Translations under genes and position numbers: made by a program
Shown: piece after piece, positions 36,430-48,845 of the stretch
How positions within the stretch are numbered: position 1 is the stretch's first letter
Layout: each line of letters opens with the position of its first letter
NCBI GenBank assembly: GCA_019321725.1
Contig: CM033110.1
Coordinates: 6,069,278 to 6,133,277 of the forward strand
Direction of reading: 5' to 3'
DNA: 64,000 nucleotides
From: Paulownia fortunei
Taxonomy: Eukaryota; Streptophyta; Magnoliopsida; Lamiales; Paulowniaceae
Notes under the pieces: generated by a model
Told to the model about the DNA's origin: nothing
What the model saw: the letters and a program-made list of their open reading frames with translations, nothing else
Database searches by the model: none

Positions 36430-38109
36430 ATTTCTACAAAATAATACGAAGAAAAAAATAAGCATTCCTTCGATTTATACATTCATTTACATGAAGGTCT
36501 TTTATCATAAATATTTCCTACTATTTTATTTGAATTCCATCACTGTCTTGGTGGAACTTTGGTAAATCCAATTTCTTATTAGGCTCAAAATCTAATTGAC
36601 TTTGTCTTACGCCCTAATAATATGACCTCATATAACAAAGGCAAAAGGTAGACTACACATTGCCATTACATCACTATGCAACCTTTAAGATATTTTGCTT
36701 CATCTTTCCCATATGCCCTAATAATATGACCTTATATAGCAATCAATGTCACACGTGACCCATCAAAACATCCATGTAAGTGAAAACCCTAAATATCCCA
36801 TGACTCGTTACCAATATTTGAACACCCCACTCCATGGGTATCACTATGCTAAGTAGTAATCACAACTTTTATTACTTAGCATATTCCACAACTCGTAGCC
36901 AATGCCCTAAACTAAGGTTACCAACTTATCACAGGTCACTACTTTTTGATGGAAAGCATGGACGATTGGACCTAGCCTGTTATTGTCTATTTACATTTGA
37001 TATAAACCTTCAAGTTTTAACACCTAAGGTTTTAGACTTGAATTTTTAATTCAAGTAAGGGAAACATATTAGTTTGTTTCACGTGCAAGGTCTCATGTTA
37101 TGATTATATTGTTTAATGTTATCTATCCTAATGATCACAAGCAAGATAGGAATCATAAGAAAAAATATTAAACATTCATAGCATGCATATCATACATTCT
37201 ACTTAGGGATAATCATGGGCCTTTTATTCCTATGTGATCTACCCAAGCCAAAGTAGATCAATGGTCAATCTAGGGTGATAATTAAAATGATAATTGTCCT
37301 ATCTATTACATATATAAATCCCATACATACACATGACGTCTCTTCTGGTTGCTTTATCTTGCTCATTTTTTTATATTATCCACCAAAAATGCAAAAATAA
37401 AACCTCACCAACTATGCTACACTCATTACAATTACTATCCTATAAGAAACCTTGGATAAAGTCTAAGGGGATGTACATAGAAGAGAGATGGAAATAACAT
37501 TGAGAAAAATGGAGAAAGAGACTTGCATGCCTTATTTTAATTAAAATTCAATATTTAAACCATAATACACATAGAATAAATATGATCACATGGGTCATGA
37601 CTCCATGATCATCTATTCACAATATGCTTAACTAAAATCATCATATGATAATAAAAAATAGGTAAATTTACCATTCCTTTATGTGCCGAATTTAAATTTG
37701 GGATTAATAATTTCAAATTTTCTAATGAAATAATTTTATTTAATTCAAAATTAACAAATTAATTCCAAAATAGATTTATGAAATTTTGAAAATAAAAAAA
37801 AATAGATCTGAGTGCAAGACCTAGTGGCACCATGGCATATTGAATTTTTTTCTAATAGCGTTGTGGTGCCATGGTGTGGAGGCTTCTACAAGCCATGCGT
37901 GATGGTACCTCGATGGGGGGCTGTGGCGCTAGTCGCAGCAGATTTATTTTTCACCCAATTTTCAAGTTTTATCTAGTAAAACAAAAATCCCAAACATACA
38001 AATCACATAAACAATTTTATCGCACATCAAGGATTAATTAGACGCATAATCTTTACAAAAATTAAAGCGATGGGTATCAATTATGCAGTAACCTAGGCTT
38101 TGACACCAC
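36430..38109 (-). other. 5' leader of the complete Copia element with primer site and GC-rich block
   Basis: About 1.7 kb between the 5' LTR and gag. The primer site reads TGGTGTCAAAGCC on the minus strand (38096-38108), close to the initiator-Met type. At 37805-37950 is a GC-rich block unlike its AT-rich surroundings, with repeated GTGGCACCATGG/GGTGCCATGG palindromic words. No ORF with a recognisable domain. Confidence 0.75.
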
Positions 38110-40163
38110 TATTAGGTTCACATAACCACGGGACCCCAAACGCAACAATATTTAAAATTTTAACATATATGCATCAATTACATAATTGGGTATATTTGGT
38201 TCGTAGTGATTGGATCGACTATGCATAATTAAAAACAAATTTATACCCTAAAAAAATTCAAAGGTTTAATGAATTATACTTGAATTTATTTTAACGAAGA
38301 GCAATCCAAAACCTTTTTAGAAAATCATCATTCTCCAAACCCCAGGCAAGGTAGAATTCACCAAGATCCCCGAGTGTTGATCCTCTAAGTTGTATCCACA
38401 CCTTGAATGCCCACTGGCAATTCAACCTATGCTAGTAGTTTAGAATTTGATAAGTCGTATCTATGTATATGTGTGGGTTTTGGAACAAATGTAAATCACT
38501 ATTTACTATTAGGTGTTTGATCAGTCCTTAATTCAAGTGGTGAAAGTAGAATTGATAAAAAAACTAGGATAAGAAAAAAGATTTTTTGTCTTTGAGGGAG
38601 AGAGAGATGGCCAATCTTTTACAAAATTATTTATTGCAATTTTCAGCCATATAGGGGGTCTTTTATAGCTCCCCTATCTTCCATCATATATGGCAACAAT
38701 CCAAGTCCAACTTGTATTCTAGAAGGTAAGTCTTTCATCCTATTTTTCAAGTCTTACTTGGATAAATATAATAAGTTGTTAATTCCAAATTAAAGACATA
38801 AGGTAAGTCTTTGATTGCAAGTTTTAGTCTCCCAGTTAATCTTGGAATTTAATTCTTAGCTAAATCCCTCATGGGCTTCCTATAAACCTATACCTAATAG
38901 GCCTTGGTCTAAAATAATTGGACCCAATTTGATCGATTCGATTAATTAAATTAACTCATCTAATGAATTATAAAGACCCACAATAATTAATTATTCTAAA
39001 TAATTAACAACTTGCTCCATGATGGGTCACCTAATCTAATTAGGTCAATTAGATAATCTAATTAATTAATTAAATTAAATTAATACTTAAACCCTATATA
39101 ATTTATTATATTAATTAAATATAAGCTAACTCTTGGATTAATTACTTAGACAAGAAATGAGTTTTTCTGAATAAGTGTGTGACCCCTTAGGTTCACCTAT
39201 TTGCTAGTCATGAGCCTAGAACTCTTGTGACTTAATTGAATAATTAATATTTTATTTATTTTTGATTAATTAATCCCATTAATTAATAATCTTGGAATTA
39301 ACCAATTAATTTCAAGAACCTCACAAATCATAGTTAGTGTCTAGCAACATGCTATGAAGACCTAAATATAGGTAAAGGTGGTGAAATCTTTTAATTACGA
39401 ATATTGTGTAAGTCCGATTCTTACGTCAACTAATCTCCAATTGAGCCTAGGGCGCGGATTATTAGTTGAAACCTAGTAGCTCAATTCTATGATAATATTT
39501 CTAAGATCTTGATTCGTTGGTGCTAATTAGGAAACCCATTTCCTAATCACTCATCCCAACCATGACTATGGATTTTTGAATCAAGTAAGTGAAATCATAG
39601 GAGATTCACCTATTCATCTAGATAAGTGACGTATCCTTTGTTGACCACTCATAAATCTCCATAAATAAAGATGATGCACCCAAAATATCCTCTTTTATTA
39701 CTATCATGCAATTAGAGAATAAATCAAACAACATCATATCGAGAATGAGATTACAATAGTGCCTCAAGTCAAAGGACTATATGATGATGCACTATTGTAA
39801 CGATTGAAAACTTTCAATTCAACAATCATATTTTCTTAGGAATTTTTGCTAGGGTTGTTCAGTGAACTTCTTTTCTAATAAGCACCCGCATATATGCACT
39901 AGTGTCATAACACCAGTGTCTATGGAATAAGGCACCCTCATTCGGGCATGCATCATATGAGCAAGTCTTAAATGGGCTCACGACTATGTACCATCTTATG
40001 TAACCATGCTCTGTAGTCATATGTGATCTATAGACTTCATTTAATTCTAATAACATGATTTTAAGATGAAGATTATCTTTTATTAATATTTAATAGACAA
40101 AGATAGTCTATTACAAGAGTATAATAACAACTACTAATTGGCTTACCGGACACTACTCTAACA
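38110..40163 (-). repeat. 5' LTR of the complete Copia element
   Basis: 2054 bp, co-linear with 30450-32553. Shared landmarks include GGTAAGTCTTTGATT, CTTTGTTGACCACTCAT and CAAGAAATGAG. It ends CTACTCTAACA at 40163, followed by TSD CTATA. Confidence 0.93.
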
Positions 40164-40168
40164 CTATA

Positions 40169-40987
40169 TTCAATCTCTATCTTTATGAGCAAAATACATA
40201 AAGATATGTTATAGTAGTCTTACAAAAGGCACTCAACAAAACCATGATGAAAAAAACCCCACCGGATTAAACTTTAACCTATATGGGAAGAGTTGAACCT
40301 TGAACTTGTGTGGGAAGAGTTGGGGCTTGGACTTGTATGGGAAGAGCATGGAAATCTATCTTGTGTGAGAAGATTCAATAGTTAGACCTATGTGGGAAGA
40401 CCAAGTTGTAGTATCAATAGAGTTCAGGGAATGAGAGGCTGAGAAGAAATTGAAGACTTAGTTTGGGGAACAAAGCATTGCATTAGAACTAACTTGGTTA
40501 TAAGTTTTAATTTGTTCTAGTGGAGTCCTCTTGTGTGTGCGGGAGTGGACATAGAAGGATTACCCCACCCCATTTTCGTACCACTATAAATTGTTGTGCC
40601 GTTTTCTTTTCAACACTTTACGTTTCAGCAATTTATCTTACTTTCTTATATACATATCTGCAATTGCTTCTATCTGTTTACATAATTTACACTGCATAGC
40701 ATTAAGCATAAAGACATGCATGTGCATTTGAAATGGTTCAATGTTCTTTTGGCTGCATAACTCTAAAGTTCATCATGTTGTTTCTGTTTGGTTCACACTT
40801 ACTAAAATTTCTCAATGAGCAACATAGTTACTTTCTCACTAAACTAAAAACAAGCTTTGTTGTTTATAAAGAAATAAGTTTAAAGTTACTATTAGTGGTA
40901 TCTAACAAATAGCTTTAAAGTTTTTGGTAAAAGTTTTGAAAGGTCTATTCACCCACCCATTTAATTTCATGCCACATTGGACTAACA
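40169..40987 (+). repeat. 5' LTR of the Sirevirus-like element, right part
   Basis: Resumes the LTR after the nested insertion. It matches 48450-48845 of the 3' LTR in TTCAATCTCT.TCTTTATGAG, ACTTTAACCTAT and AATGAGAGGCTGAGAAGA blocks. It ends CTAACA, two bases before the primer site. Confidence 0.85.
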
Positions 40988-40989
40988 AG

Positions 40990-41001
40990 TGGTATCAGAG
41001 C
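40990..41001 (+). promoter_or_regulatory. Primer binding site, initiator-Met
   Basis: TGGTATCAGAGC, a perfect match to the common plant Copia primer site. Confidence 0.9.
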
Positions 41002-41119
41002 AGTTGACTTTGAAAACTCTTATTGTGTTTTCCAAATCTCATGATTTAAGTCAGATTTATTTTTCTTATGAACTTATACTCAGTTTTAACGTGAAAAACA
41101 TTAATAGTATTTGCCACTT

Positions 41120-42620
41120 TCCTTTGTTTTCTTTTAACAAAAATGATGATTGGAAGATTCGTATGTACGGACACGCTCAACAATGATATATGGACGGTAC
41201 TACATGAAGGTCCACTAAGAATCAGTAAGGCAGACCCAACCGAAGAAACAGAGCTTAACAACAAACCAAAATACAAATAGACTCCAACTAATAAAAAGAA
41301 GGTGAATCTTGACAATATGGCAAAGGACATCCTTTTCAAACTTTAGATAATGCCATGTTCAACAAAGTTAAGAAATGTCAGATTGCGAAGGACATTTGGG
41401 AAAAAAGATCACCATAATATATAATGGGGCATATCAAATAAAGGAGAACAAGCTCTTACTAGGACTAGTAGTTAAAGACCAAAGTGAAAGGGTTATTGAT
41501 CCATGAGACAATCCACTAATAGCTCTACTAATGAGAAATTTCAGAAGGTTTATGAAAGAAAACCTCAAAGGAAAATGGTCATCGTTGATGCCCAGAAGAC
41601 AACCTTGAAACCAGGTTAGTGAAAACAAACTTAAAAATCTAACATCCATTAAAACTACAAGAAAATAGGACATTTTTCTCAAGTATATCCATATCCAATT
41701 GTACAAAAGTACACTAAAGAGGAGATAAAAGCTCGAAGAGAGAGAAAGCTCAAAAAGAAAGAAGAAAGATTTGTTGCTGAAGCATAAGTTAGCAAACAAC
41801 TACTAGAATTGGAGTATGAATCTTCAAACAACGACAATAGGACATGAAAGATGAAGCCTTAATGTGTTTAATAGCGAATGATGCAGTTAAATCTTTATCA
41901 ACAACAATTAAGATAAGTATTCATTTTTCAAATGATTTGTTTCATGAATAATTATATAAAGCATTTCAAGAATGCATTCACAGTCTTTATATCATTATTG
42001 AAAAACATACACTTCTTACTACTGAGAATAACAAGCTTCAAACTGAGCATAAAATCTCCTAACACATTGAAAAGTCAATGAGTTTATACAGATGAGTGAA
42101 AAAATCTCAACGTAGAAAAATGCTTAGTTGAAAGAAAGTACTCATAACATAGAGAGAAGCCATGCTAACTACAAAGGATGTAGAATCAGAAAAGTTAATC
42201 TCTTCATTTTCAAAAGCATCCAAATCTGTAGATAACTTGATAAGCATGCAAAAAGCACTTGGGAACAAGACCAGAATCATATTTGAATATTCAAATGTCG
42301 TAAATATCTCTCTAGCAGTGACCGAGGACAAAAAGAATATTTCTAAAGAAAATAGAAAGATAATTTTTGTCAAAAGTAAAACCAAGCAAACTCAGAGCAT
42401 AAACTATCGAAAGATGTTAAAAAGGCCTGACACTAATGAAGCCGCTTAGAGAGGGCTGGGATATATTAAGGGAAAGAAATCTGATAAGCCTCTTCCATTC
42501 AAATGTCAATGTCCCAAGTTGCGGCCAACTAAAGAACAAATAGCTCAGGATGAACAAGGTTTAGGCTTAGACATTACAAAATGAGCCACTCTACTTGACA
42601 CAGAGAAATGTGAGAAACTA
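41120..42620 (+). pseudogene. Sirevirus-like gag, decayed
   Basis: Begins with a block reading FNKNDDWKIRMYGHAQ (about 41137-41185), the usual gag start with Trp-Lys-Ile-Arg-Met. It continues with KKVNLDNMAKDILF, KENKLLLGLVVKDQSE and a long polar stretch. The frame at 42162-42449 has SSFSKASKSVDNLISMQKAL, like the coiled-coil tail of Sirevirus gag (SKGS..LD..L..Q). A clear CCHC knuckle is not found. Many stops. Confidence 0.75.
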
Positions 42621-42859
42621 CTAATGATTTAATGATAGAAAAGGTAAAACTCAAGAAGGGTACAAGGATCATTATATAAATAGAAGTGATTAGTAGCACT
42701 TGCACAATACAAAATGCATAAAGGTGTACACATATAAAGAATCGCGCACATGCACTTATGTATCAAACACCTATTTGTCAAAGATAAGTCATCTGTTAGC
42801 CATAAAAAAGTACAAAGGAATGCATACATGAATGGTCTAAATTTATTTGTACAGCTTAA

Positions 42860-44350
42860 AAAAGCTAACCCTCCCAAATTAAAGTTCAAACAAGTTGGGT
42901 TCCTAAGAAACTAATGTTGAAGGACCTAAGATAAAACGGATACCTAAAAGTTTAATTGTGTAAGTACAGGTTAGAAGGACAATCTTTAGTTGTCCACTAT
43001 GGTATATTGATAGTGGTTGCTGAAGGCACATAACTAGAGACAAAAAACTATTGACACAATTTAAAACAATCAAAGGCCCATACATCATTTTTGGAGATGA
43101 GTCCAAAGGAAAGATCAAGGGAAAAGATAAAGTGTGCATAAGTAACATATCAATAATTGATGTTGCTTATGTTAAAATTTAAAATATAATCTATTTAGAT
43201 TCATTCAACTCTATGACAAAGGTCATACAATGGAATTCTCTAATAATTATTGCATTGTGAAATAAGATAAAGATGGCGATATCTAACTCACTAGAGTAAG
43301 AAAAGGGAATGTCTATATTGTTGATTGACTATTATCTTGTACTACTAACTCCACTTATTTTGTAGCCAGTAACTTTTTGGAAAAGGGTTAGTTATGGCAC
43401 AAATGCTTAAACCACATCAAGTTCAAGACAATCGCAAAGCTTCACAAGTGCAATCTGGTTGAAGGACTCCCAAACAAAACATACTAGAAGGACAAAGTAT
43501 GTCACGCTTGCTAGTTGGGTAAACATACCAAGTCAACTTTCAAGACCAAGAAGCATTTTTGTCAATAACCAAAATATTAGAGATACTGAAACATGGACTT
43601 ATTTGGGCTAGTACAAATAGTTAGTTCAAGCAACAGCAAGTACACCCTTATAGTTATAGATGATTACACCAGATATACTTGGGTTGTATTTCTGCATTAT
43701 AAAGATCAAACATACAACTAGCTAGCAGACCTCATAAAGAAAATCTAGAATGAAAAAGCTAAACTATTATATGCATTATATCAAATAGAGGCACTGAATT
43801 CACAAATAGTGAATAGAGAAATTTTGCACTGCAAATGACATTAGGCATGACCTTTTGACAGACAAAACTCCTCAAAAAAATGGAGTTGCTGAGAGAAGGA
43901 ATAGAACTCTTAAGAAAGCTGTGAGAACAATGTTAATTAATTAAATTTTTTTAAGGTATTCTGGGCTAAAATTATAAATACTGCTTGCTATACTCAGAAT
44001 CATTTTACAATCAACAAGTGACACAACAAGACACCGTATGAGTTGTGGAAAGAAAAAATGAAGAAGTGTTCCTAGGCTACTCTACCATAAGAAAAGCCTT
44101 TAAGGTCCTTGACCAAAGGACCTTAATTATTGAAGAATACATTCGTGTTATCTTTGATGAAGAAGATAATCAAGTGAAATTTCAACTGATGGCTGATCTA
44201 CAATTGTATGAGCATCAACTTGAAGACGTTATCCCTAATGTCAATTCAAATAGCGAAGAGGATGATACACAACCAAATATTCAAGTTCTAACAAAACAAA
44301 ACAACCAAAGAATAGTCAATTCAATTAAAGATCAGGAGATTGTACTTTGA
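42860..44350 (+). pseudogene. Sirevirus-like protease/integrase region, decayed
   Basis: The GAG-pre-integrase block reads LWHKCLNHIKFKTIAKLHK (about 43391-43447) followed by CHAC (about 43502). The integrase core reads SKYTLIVIDDYTRYTWVVFL (about 43628-43690). Its third-acid block, TPQKNGVAERRNRTLKKAV (about 43869-43925), keeps the catalytic glutamate. The frame 44045-44350 gives the region linking integrase and RT (FLGYSTIRKAFKVL, then acidic residues). A protease motif could not be read with confidence. Stops are frequent. Confidence 0.8.
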
Positions 44351-44479
44351 TCTGAATTGAGATGGCTTAAAAACATCCACTAGAATTGGTAATTAGATCA
44401 ACAACTACAAGAGTTAGAACAAGGTCTACAATACAAAATGAAGTAAAGTTTCTTGCATTTTTTGTCATAAACAGAGCCT

Positions 44480-46020
44480 AAATGCATCAAAGAAACACTA
44501 AAGGACTCAAGTTGGATTGAATCCATATAAGAGGAACTCAACTAATTTGAAAGAAGTGAAGTCTGGACACCAGTTCCCAGACCAACTCATCAAGGAGTTA
44601 GTGGAACCAAGTGGGTCTTTTGAAACAAGATAGATGAGCAAGAAGTTGTCATAAAAAAAAAGCAAAGCAAGATTGGTTACAAAAGGGTACCACAGAAAGA
44701 AGGTATAGATTTTGATGAACATTTGCTCTTGTGGTGAGACTTGAAGCAATCAGGATTTTTATTGCTTACACAGTTTATAAAGATTTCACAATCTACCAAA
44801 TGGATGCTAAAAGTGTATTTCTTAATGGAAAGCTGCATAAAGAAGTGTATGTAGGGCAATCTCTAGGATTTTTCATCAATTCTCTAACAGACTACGTCTA
44901 CAGTCTGGGCCAAGTTTTCTTTGGATTAAAACAAGTACCATGAACCTGGTATGAAATACTATCTCAATTTCTCTCATAGAAAGGGTTCACTAAAAGTAAA
45001 GTAGACACAACTTTATTTAAATAATAGTATGTTTCAGATATTTTACTGGTATAAATTTAAATTGACGATATCATTTTTTGTTGTACTAATAAAAAGTTGT
45101 GTGAGAAATTTTCAAAGTTTATATAGATAAAATTTTAAATGAACATAATGGGGGAGTTGAATTTCTTCCTTAGAATGCAAACCAAGAAGCTAAGTTAAGG
45201 TAGGAATGCAAACCAAGCAGCTAATTCAAGGTATCTTCATTACTTAAGCCTAATATATAAGGGATATACTGAGAAAATTTGGTCTAGAAAATTGCACTTC
45301 AGTAAAAGTCCCTATGGGAATATCCACCAAGCTTGATAGAGATGAAATTGGTAAACTTGTGGATATTACCATGTACTGAGGTTTGATAGGCTCTCTACTT
45401 TAATTAACTGCTAATAGACCTGATACAATATTTTCTATAGGTATATGTTCTCGCTTTCAATGTGATCCCAAGGAATCACATTTAACACTACAAAAGAGAA
45501 TTCTAAAGTACCTAAAAAGAACACTTCATGTAGGACTTTGATATCATAAGGATTCTATATTTAACTTTGTTAGATTTTTAGATATTGAATTGCAAAATTG
45601 ATAGAAAAAGTAGAACACGTCAAAAGCTAGGTAGTCAACTAGCGTCATTGTTTAGCAAGAGATAAACTTCCATAGTCATATCTACAACATAGTCTGAGTA
45701 TATTGCAGCAAGAAGTTGCTATGCTCAAATACTCTTGATGCATCAATAGTTAAGAGATTATGGACATCACGGAGATGACTTCAATCTACTATGACAATAC
45801 AAGTGATATAGAAATCACATGCAACCTAATTCTACATTCAAAGAAGAAGCACATTGATATCAGACATCATTTCATTAGAAACCACGTGGAAAAGAAGAAC
45901 AATCTATTGAAGACATCAATATTGGGAATCAAGTGGTTGATTTTTTTCATAAAACCCATTTATGACTCCAGGTTTGTCTTTTTACGCCGTGAATTAGGCA
46001 TGCTTGATCTAAATGTTTAA
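44480..46020 (+). pseudogene. Sirevirus-like reverse transcriptase and RNase H, decayed
   Basis: RT blocks: TPVPRPTHQGVSGTKWV-like text (about 44568-44620), [20 protein letters not shown] (44794-44853) and FGLKQVP (44922-44942). The active-site block reads IDDIIFCCTNKKLCEKFSK (about 45060-45118), which keeps both aspartates but lies just after two stops. The RNase H end is open at 45760-46020: IYYDNTSDIEI, HSKKKHIDIRHHFIRNHVE. The frame is broken by frameshifts at about 44730 and 44945. Confidence 0.85.
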
Positions 46021-47738
46021 TCCTATTTGAGGCATGGTATTTAAGGGAAGACACATTATTTGAAATGAATATATGATTTAGGGAGAACATATAACTTAGG
46101 GGGAAGAACTTTATTGCTACGACAGTTAATAAAAATCAAAGATATATTCATTGAAATGTTTTTATGACCTAAGTCTACTAATGGTTAAATCTGAAATCAT
46201 TTTGTATGATTATCTATTTAAAAAAAAGGAAATGATTTTCAAATTGCTTACATAAAACTTTCATGCACATGTTTTCAAAATAATATTTAAAAATGCCCAT
46301 TCATTACTAATGCAATGTTTTAAAAATCCATTATTTGTTAACCTTCAGGAATTTATTTTTACATGTTTACCTATTATGGTAAATTTTATTGACAAATTTT
46401 CAATCATTTTATCTTTTCAAAGATGATCTTTTTAGATTTCATTTTGAGATGAAGATATATACGTCATTTTGCATCAATAATTAGGATAATCCAGACTCAT
46501 ATCTTCTCATATCTCAAAAGCAAAAAACCTTTTTCCATTTCAGTAAAAGTTCACAACGATATCTCAAATCTCTTCAACTTGTTCAGATCTTTTCATAAAA
46601 ACCATAACTTTTATCTATAAATATTTTCATATTTCAAGTGTTCTTCGAAAGGAAACTCATTTGCTACTAACAAGTTCTCATGTTTTTTGAGTATCCTTGT
46701 TTAATATTAATTCATCCACGATGAACAATTTGAGATAAGAAGAAGAAGAAGTAAAATGAAAAACTGACAGCTAGAAGAATCAGTGATAATTGGAGTCGCA
46801 AAAGAAAGAAACCGTAAAATCTCTTTGAAGAGCAACTGAAGAAACCTAAGAAGAAGATGGCATTTGCTGTGAAACCTATAAAAAAATTGGTAAAGGAGGC
46901 ACTTTCTTGGGAAAAGACTCCAAAGTCGCTAAGTGCTGTTGAATTCACTTAGTCTAAATTCCCACATTGGTTCCACATTCTTCATGCTTTAGTTGTTAGG
47001 GTGTCTAGAATGGCGTTATTCATGATGGAATAGAGTTCACTAGAGATGTCAAACTTTGAGCAACCTTCAAGTAGATTACACAGAGACAACTCGGAGATAA
47101 ACTTACAAGTTATACTAGGAACTCCACTTGCCATCACCTCTTTATTTAAGCTTTCTATGATAACAAAAAAGGGAAGAATCATGGATAACAACAAAGTAGA
47201 CTTTCTTTGATAGACAAGACAATCAACTTTTCTGGGATTTTCTTCGCACCTTCTAAGGCTGAGTCTATTTGAAGCTGAATCAATGACTTACTTCTGACTA
47301 ACTTCGAAGGAGCAAAGAAAAACTTAGCTTTGGGGAAGTTATGGAAGAGGAGGAAGTTTATTCTCCAAACGGGAGATTGACTCATTCTCAATTTAAATAA
47401 GGTAAACTTCTTAAGAAACAAGATGTTTCATCTCTCCTTGAATTTTAAGGTAGCAACTATGCACTAGCACAGGCTGCTGAGTAGTAACAACGACGAAAAA
47501 TGCCATCAAGCAGATTAGCAAAAGATAGGCTAAGAAAGAAGCAGCACTGAAGACTACAGTAGTCGTACCCTATAGCTTTTATTGTAAAATCTGTAACAGC
47601 TAATATTGTAAAATTTAATGATTGAATAAAACGAACATTGCTAACAACCTTGATCATATTTTTGATTATGCTTTCAACAATAATGAAATTATTTGTTGTT
47701 CTTCTCAAGAGTTTTCCATCATCAAAAAAGAAAAAAAT
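46021..47738 (+). other. Region between RNase H and 3' LTR of the Sirevirus-like element
   Basis: Sireviruses often carry an env-like frame here. I see no intact frame and no convincing env motif; the short readings (such as KPIKKLVKEALLSWEKTPKS near 46866-46925) are fragments. The segment ends in an A/G-rich tract AAAAAAGAAAAAAA (about 47724-47737), suitable as polypurine tract. Confidence 0.6.
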
Positions 47739-48845
47739 TATTAGAATCAACTTGTTTAGATTTTGATGATGAGTATGTTAGTTTAGGATAGACCCATAAA
47801 ACTCTTGAAAGATTTTCTTTTTATGTAGGACCTTTTTTAATGATGTACTACTTAGGTAGTGCTTGAAGAAAAAGACTTAGCCTGTGAACAAAAAATATGA
47901 AGAAGAAAAGTTGTAGATTAAAATGGTGATGAAGAATTAAAGATCGAGACAGAAGGTCTATGACCGAAGTAGAAGGCTTAGCAGGGCTAAGGGTTTCAGT
48001 AAGCGTGAGGACTGAAGGAGTCTAGTGAGAATTTGAAGTCTTTAAGAAGACTAGTAAAGTCATCCACATCCAAAAATTGAAAAAAAAATAAGATTCTAAG
48101 AAGTTGTCGAGTCCAAGACTAGAGTAGTAGACTTAGCAGGGCTAAAGAACCATAACAGAGTAAGGACATGTATACCTTCAAACGATTAAGTTCTTAATCC
48201 ATAAATCTCATACTGATAAATCACTAGAGTCCAAGCCTACATGATAGAAAAGCATAAACAAGGTAGATAGGACGTAAAGGACAACAAAATACAAATAGTG
48301 TCTAACTATGACTATAAAAATAGTATGACAAACCAGTTGCGCCAGTAATACAAGAAAAGTAGATGCAATGGGCACAAATGCAAATGCTTATAAAAGAGAA
48401 GCTGAAGAAAGAAGATAGAGCCTTTTGACCTAAAAGAAAAACACTATATATTCAATCTCTCTCTTTATGAGAGAAATAAGCAAAGAGGTATTAAAATAAT
48501 CTGAGAGAAGACACTCAGCAAAATCTTGATGTGTAGATCTTTTTGTTGAGTGGTACACATAGCTCACCTTTAAAAGAGAGCTGTTGGAGTGAACTTTAAC
48601 CTATGTAGGAGAAGTTCAAAATTCGAGTTTGTGTGAGAAGAGTTGACACTAAGACCTGTATAGGACGCGCATGGGAGTCTGACCTATATGGGAAGATTTA
48701 ATATTCGAACTTGTGTGGGAAGACTATATCAGACCTGTATGGGAAGACGAAGTTGCAATATCAGTAGAGTTCTATGAATGAGAGGCTGAGAAGAGCCGAT
48801 GACTTAATTTTGGTAACTAAGCATTATATTAGAACTGACATTGGT
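47739..48845 (+). repeat. 3' LTR of the Sirevirus-like element, right end lost
   Basis: Starts TATTAGAATCAAC after the polypurine tract. It contains about 480 bp (about 47915-48395) absent from the 5' LTR. Homology with 40169-40987 stops near 48845 at TTAGAACTGACATTGGTT, where an unrelated Copia fragment begins; about 480 bp of LTR end is missing. Confidence 0.85.

Larger units (their letters stand above)
30450..40163 (-). mobile_element. Complete but inactive Ty1/Copia element with TSD CTATA
   Basis: Two full LTRs (30450-32553 and 38110-40163) bound a minus-strand interior. Identical TSDs CTATA lie at 30445-30449 and 40164-40168. In element orientation the LTR runs TGTTAGAGTAG...CCCAACA. 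The interior has a primer site, gag, protease, integrase, RT and RNase H in Copia order, then a polypurine tract. Catalytic residues are lost in protease, integrase and RT (see parts). A solo LTR of the same family lies at 3442-5594 and a split fragment at 50216-60271. Confidence 0.95.
30213..48845 (+). mobile_element. Decayed Sirevirus-like Ty1/Copia element, split by a nested Copia
   Basis: A 5' LTR in two pieces (30213-30449 and 40169-40987) and a 3' LTR (47739-48845) flank a plus-strand Copia order: gag, integrase, RT, RNase H. An initiator-Met primer site lies at 40990-41001. About 1.7 kb lies between RNase H and the 3' LTR, where Sireviruses often carry an env-like frame. The nested element 30450-40163 inserted in the 5' LTR with TSD CTATA. 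Stops and frameshifts are frequent everywhere. Sirevirus assignment rests on the long gag with a coiled-coil-like region and on this extra 3' space; it is probable, not proven. Confidence 0.82.
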
